Below are positions 4,895-7,892 of a stretch of DNA of 7,892 nt, one piece after another. Origin of the DNA: Alphaproteobacteria bacterium (GTDB taxonomy: Bacteria; Pseudomonadota; Alphaproteobacteria; ATCC43930; CGMCC-115725); NCBI GenBank assembly GCA_005888515.1, contig VAZR01000102.1, forward strand, positions 1-7,892, written 5' to 3'. The notes under the pieces are model-generated. The model did no database searches. It saw only the letters and a list, made by a program, of their open reading frames with translations, and was not told the DNA's origin. The translations under genes were made by a program, and so were the position numbers. Every line of letters starts with the position of its first letter. Positions within the stretch are counted from its first letter, which is position 1.

Positions 4895-6838
4895 ATGTGC
4901 GGCTTCGCCGGCATCGTGCTGGCCGATCCAGCATTACCAACGGCCGAGATCGAGGCGCGGCTGTGGCGCATGATCGCGACGATCCGGCATCGCGGCCCGG
5001 ATGACGAGGGGGTGTGGACCGACGGGCTCTGCGGCTTGGCGCATGCGCGGCTGTCGATCATCGATTTGTCGCCGGCCGGCCATCAGCCGATCGCCACCGC
5101 GGATGGCGCGGTGTGGCTGACCTATAACGGTGAGATCTACAATTTCGCCGAGCTTCGTGCCGACCTCGTTGCTCTCGGCTATGCGTTCCGCAGCCGCACC
5201 GACAGCGAAGTCATCGTCAATGGCTGGCATGCCTGGGGGCCGGCACTGTTCCCGCGGCTGCGCGGCATGTTCGCGCTGGCCCTGTGGGACCGCCGCGCGC
5301 GCCAGTTGATCCTGGCGCGCGACCGGATCGGCAAAAAGCCGCTCTACTACGCTCCGAAGGCCCCAGCCTTTCTGTTCGCGTCTGAGATCAAAGCCGTGCT
5401 CGCCTGGCCAGGCCTGACGCGCATCCCGAACCTCGGCGCGATCGGCGATTATCTGAGCCTGCAATACGTGCCGGCGCCGGACACCGCCTTCGCCGGAATC
5501 TTCAAACTGCCGGCGGCGCATTACCTGACCGTCGAGGCGGATCCGGCGGGCGGCTGGCATGTGTCCCGGCCGGTGCGTTATTGGCAGCTGCCGGAGCCGC
5601 AATCGACAGGCGTCCTGCCCAGCCGGGCGGCATTGCACGCCGAGTTGATTGCTCATTTGGAAGAGGCGGTCCGGCTGAGACTGATGGCCGATGTGCCGCT
5701 CGGCGCGTTCTTGTCGGGCGGCATCGATTCAAGCAGCGTCGTCGCGATGATGGCGCGGGCCGGAACCGGCCGGGTCAAGACGTTCTCGATCGGCTTCACC
5801 GATAAGAATTTCGACGAGCGGGGCTACGCGCGCATCGTCGCCGAGCGCTATGGCACCGAGCACGAGGAGTTCGTCGTCGAGCCCGATGCTGTCGCGGTGT
5901 TGCCGAAGCTGGTCTGGCATTACGGCGAACCCTTCGCCGATCCCTCGGCCATCCCGACCTATTATGTCTCCGAGATGGCGCGGCGGCGGGTTACCGTGGC
6001 GCTCAACGGCGATGGTGGCGACGAGGCCTTTCTCGGATATTCGCGATACCGCGCGATGCGCCATCTGTCGCAGCTCGACCGTCTGCCGCGGAGCGCTCGG
6101 CTCGGGCTCGCGCAGCTGCTCGGGCTTGCTCCGGGAGCTTTGCAGCGCCGGCTGTGTCTGCCGCAGATCCGGGAGGTCCTGGAGGCCGATGCCGAGGCGC
6201 CGGCGCAGCGCTACGCCGGAACTATCGCGTTCTTCACCGATCATCAGAAGAGCGAGGGTTATGGCGAGGCGATGCGCGGGCAACTCGCGTGCTCGACCAT
6301 CGATCGCCTCGCGCCCTACTTCGCCGGGCATATGGATCTCGTCGCCAGCGCCAATCGGGCCGATCTGCACACCTATCTGCCCGACGATTTGATGGTGAAG
6401 GTCGACGTCGCCAGCATGGCGCACGGTCTGGAAACGCGCTCGCCGCTGCTCGATCACGTTTTGCTGGAATGGGCGGCGCGCATCCCGGCCCAAGTCAAGA
6501 TGGCCGGCGGCACGACAAAGGCGCTCTTCAAAGCGGCGATGGCGCCGTACCTGCCGCGCGAGATCCTGCACCGCCGAAAAATGGGCTTCGGGGTTCCGCT
6601 CGACCGATGGTTCCGCGGTGAGCTGCGCGAAATGGCCTATGACACGCTGCTCGGACAACGGGCACGGGAACGCGAGCTGATGCGGCCGGATTATGTGCGC
6701 CGCCTGCTCGACGAACACTGCGCCGGCGAGCGCAACCACCACACGCGGCTATGGGCTCTCTTGATGCTCGAATTGTGGTACCGCACCTGGATCGACGATC
6801 AAGCAGCGGCCGCGGCGCCCGTCAGGCCTGCGGCCTAG
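4895..6838 (+). CDS. AsnB-type glutamine-dependent amidotransferase (asparagine synthetase family), 647 aa
   Basis: The protein has two domains. The N-terminal class II glutaminase (about 2-200) would release ammonia from glutamine using Cys2, which becomes the N-terminal nucleophile after removal of Met1; Arg-His-Arg-Gly-Pro-Asp-Asp (31-37) and Tyr-Asn-Gly-Glu-Ile-Tyr-Asn (77-83) line that site. The C-terminal synthetase domain has the ATP pyrophosphatase loop Ser-Gly-Gly-Ile-Asp-Ser-Ser (274-280), Asn-Gly-Asp-Gly-Gly-Asp-Glu (371-377), Tyr-Leu-Pro-Asp-Asp-Leu-Met-Val-Lys-Val-Asp (494-504), Glu-Thr-Arg-Ser-Pro-Leu-Leu-Asp (513-520) and Arg-Arg-Lys-Met-Gly-Phe-Gly-Val-Pro (560-568). The start at 4895 is set by the need for Met-Cys-Gly-Phe. 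The length and the Lys-Met-Gly-Phe-Gly-Val-Pro region resemble the amidotransferases of exopolysaccharide/exosortase-type clusters. Lying between two glycosyltransferases, it more likely amidates a glycan precursor than makes free asparagine, but this is inference and plain asparagine synthetase remains possible. Confidence 0.93.
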   Translation: MCGFAGIVLADPALPTAEIEARLWRMIATIRHRGPDDEGVWTDGLCGLAHARLSIIDLSPAGHQPIATADGAVWLTYNGEIYNFAELRADLVALGYAFRSRTDSEVIVNGWHAWGPALFPRLRGMFALALWDRRARQLILARDRIGKKPLYYAPKAPAFLFASEIKAVLAWPGLTRIPNLGAIGDYLSLQYVPAPDTAFAGIFKLPAAHYLTVEADPAGGWHVSRPVRYWQLPEPQSTGVLPSRAALHAELIAHLEEAVRLRLMADVPLGAFLSGGIDSSSVVAMMARAGTGRVKTFSIGFTDKNFDERGYARIVAERYGTEHEEFVVEPDAVAVLPKLVWHYGEPFADPSAIPTYYVSEMARRRVTVALNGDGGDEAFLGYSRYRAMRHLSQLDRLPRSARLGLAQLLGLAPGALQRRLCLPQIREVLEADAEAPAQRYAGTIAFFTDHQKSEGYGEAMRGQLACSTIDRLAPYFAGHMDLVASANRADLHTYLPDDLMVKVDVASMAHGLETRSPLLDHVLLEWAARIPAQVKMAGGTTKALFKAAMAPYLPREILHRRKMGFGVPLDRWFRGELREMAYDTLLGQRARERELMRPDYVRRLLDEHCAGERNHHTRLWALLMLELWYRTWIDDQAAAAAPVRPAA

Positions 6839-6847
6839 GGGCTGGAC

Positions 6848-6853
6848 GAAGGG
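6848..6853 (+). promoter_or_regulatory. Likely Shine-Dalgarno for the second glycosyltransferase
   Basis: GAAGGG lies four bases before the GTG at 6858 and ten bases after the amidotransferase stop TAG (6836-6838). No ATG is available near the conserved N-terminus, so this site supports the GTG as the start. Confidence 0.45.
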
Positions 6854-6857
6854 CGGC

Positions 6858-7892
6858 GTGAGCGAGGCCCTTTCCGCGAAGCTTGCCGGCGCGCCGATAA
6901 TCGCTGCGGCACCGCGCCCGAAACTCCTCTTCCTGGTGACCGAGGATTGGTATTTCTGGTCGCATCGCCTGCCGCTCGCGCGGATCGCGCGCGATGCTGG
7001 CTTCGAGATCGTCGTGGCAACGCGGGTCCGTGCCCACGGCGATCGTATCCGTGAGGAAGGGTTCGCGGTCCGCCCACTCGCCTGGCGCAGGCGCGGCGAC
7101 GGGCTGATCGGCGCCGTCCGGGCAATCGCCGAAATCGCGCGGCTCTACCGCACGGAGCGGCCGGACATCGTGCATCACGTGGCGCTAAAGCCGGTGCTGT
7201 TCGGCGGGCTGGCGGCGCGCCTCGCCTTCCCGCGCCGGGACGGAGCGCCGGCGCGGCTGTCGGCGATCATGGGGCTCGGCGGCGGGCTCGCGAAGGGGGC
7301 GCTCGCTCGGCTCGAACGTACCGTGCTCGGCTGGGCGCTGCGCCTTGCCGCGGCCGGAGGTCGGGTCGTCGTGCAGAACCCGGAAGACGGCGCGGCGCTC
7401 GCCGGGTTCGGGGTCGACCGAACGCGGGTCGCGCTGATCTGCGGCTCGGGGGTGGATATTACGCATTTCCGGCCGCTGCCGGATCCCGCGAGTGGGACGA
7501 TGACGATCGCTTTCGTCGGGCGCATGCTGCGCAGTAAAGGGGTGCTCGACGCGGTTGCGGCGGTGCGCCGGTTGCGCGCTCGCGGTGAGGCCGTCGTGCT
7601 GTTGCTCGCCGGATCGCCCGATCCGGATAACCGCGATTCCTTGAGCGAGGCGGAGCTGAGGGCGCTCGACGCTGAAGCGGGGATCGAATGGCTAGGCCGG
7701 GTTGAGGATGTGCGCGCGGTATGGGCGAGGGCCGCGGTCGCAGTGTTGCCGACGACCTATGGCGAGGGGCTGCCTCTGGCATTGCTCGAGGCGGCGGCTT
7801 GCGGCCGCCCGATCGTTGCGACGGATATACCGGGCTGCCGCGAGGTCGTGCACCATGGCGAGACCGGATTTCTGGTTCTGCCGCATGATGTT
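6858..7892 (+). CDS. GT4-family glycosyltransferase, N-terminal 345 residues (3' end outside window)
   Basis: The frame is open from GTG 6858 to the window end, 345 codons with no stop; most of a typical 370-400-residue GT4 enzyme is present. It begins with about 20 Ala/Pro-rich residues, then the conserved Leu-Leu-Phe-Leu-Val-Thr-Glu-Asp-Trp-Tyr-Phe-Trp-Ser-His-Arg (23-37) characteristic of a GT4 group found in O-antigen, capsule and exopolysaccharide loci. Later signs are His-His-Val-Ala-Leu-Lys-Pro (106-112), Gly-Ser-Gly-Val-Asp (196-200), the donor-binding Val-Gly-Arg-Met-Leu-Arg-Ser-Lys-Gly (220-228), and the E-x7-E motif with Glu303 and Glu311 inside Gly-Glu-Gly-Leu-Pro-Leu-Ala-Leu-Leu-Glu-Ala, followed by Gly-Glu-Thr-Gly-Phe-Leu-Val (334-340). 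Only 19 bases separate it from the amidotransferase gene, so the two are almost certainly co-transcribed. The donor and acceptor sugars are unknown. Confidence 0.9.
   Translation, partial: MSEALSAKLAGAPIIAAAPRPKLLFLVTEDWYFWSHRLPLARIARDAGFEIVVATRVRAHGDRIREEGFAVRPLAWRRRGDGLIGAVRAIAEIARLYRTERPDIVHHVALKPVLFGGLAARLAFPRRDGAPARLSAIMGLGGGLAKGALARLERTVLGWALRLAAAGGRVVVQNPEDGAALAGFGVDRTRVALICGSGVDITHFRPLPDPASGTMTIAFVGRMLRSKGVLDAVAAVRRLRARGEAVVLLLAGSPDPDNRDSLSEAELRALDAEAGIEWLGRVEDVRAVWARAAVAVLPTTYGEGLPLALLEAAACGRPIVATDIPGCREVVHHGETGFLVLPHDV

Noticed and set aside
5729..6742. A 337-codon minus-strand open frame inside the amidotransferase gene
   Set aside because: It is antisense to a gene whose catalytic motifs are complete; the Arg/His/Gln-rich composition is typical of a reverse-strand shadow.
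1..7892. tRNA/rRNA genes, CRISPR repeats, insertion sequences or attachment sites
   Set aside because: No tRNA-like cloverleaf sequence, regularly spaced repeats, transposase-like protein or terminal inverted repeats were seen on reading both strands.

Overview
The window reads as a piece of a GC-rich alphaproteobacterial chromosome. The strongest taxonomic pointer is an ATP12-type F1-ATPase assembly chaperone, a family found in alphaproteobacteria and mitochondria. It sits in a rarA / RluA-family pseudouridine synthase / atp12 gene row, an order I recall from that class. Codons end heavily in G or C throughout. I would not name an order or genus.

Layout: (1) Positions 1-282, plus strand, hold the 3' end of a gene whose tail resembles the LigA (protocatechuate 4,5-dioxygenase alpha-subunit type) domain. 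(2) Positions 269-3422, minus strand, hold a tightly packed gene row transcribed as rarA, then an RluA-family pseudouridine synthase gene, then atp12, then a small secreted Kazal-like protein. The first three are linked by ATGA stop/start overlaps, and the fourth starts 14 bases after the atp12 stop. (3) Positions 3423-3589 are a short divergent intergenic region. (4) Positions 3590-7892, plus strand, hold a surface-polysaccharide block: a GT4 glycosyltransferase, an AsnB-type glutamine-dependent amidotransferase, and a second GT4 glycosyltransferase that runs off the window.

The minus-strand row is housekeeping in nature (replication-fork maintenance, RNA modification, ATP synthase assembly). 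The plus-strand block looks like the edge of an exopolysaccharide or capsule locus, in which the glycosyltransferases would build a glycan and the amidotransferase would probably amidate a sugar or another precursor.

The most notable anomaly is in the pseudouridine synthase gene. The segment that normally lies between the 'GRIDLAL' strand and the 'TGRTHQLR' motif is absent, and the two sides are joined out of frame near position 1535. The frame entering the junction then stays open through the rest of the gene and runs in frame into atp12, giving a potential 524-residue read-through protein. This is either a genuine gene-disrupting deletion or a sequence/assembly artefact. I found no RNA genes, CRISPR arrays, insertion sequences or phage genes, and nothing that convincingly forms a new biological system.
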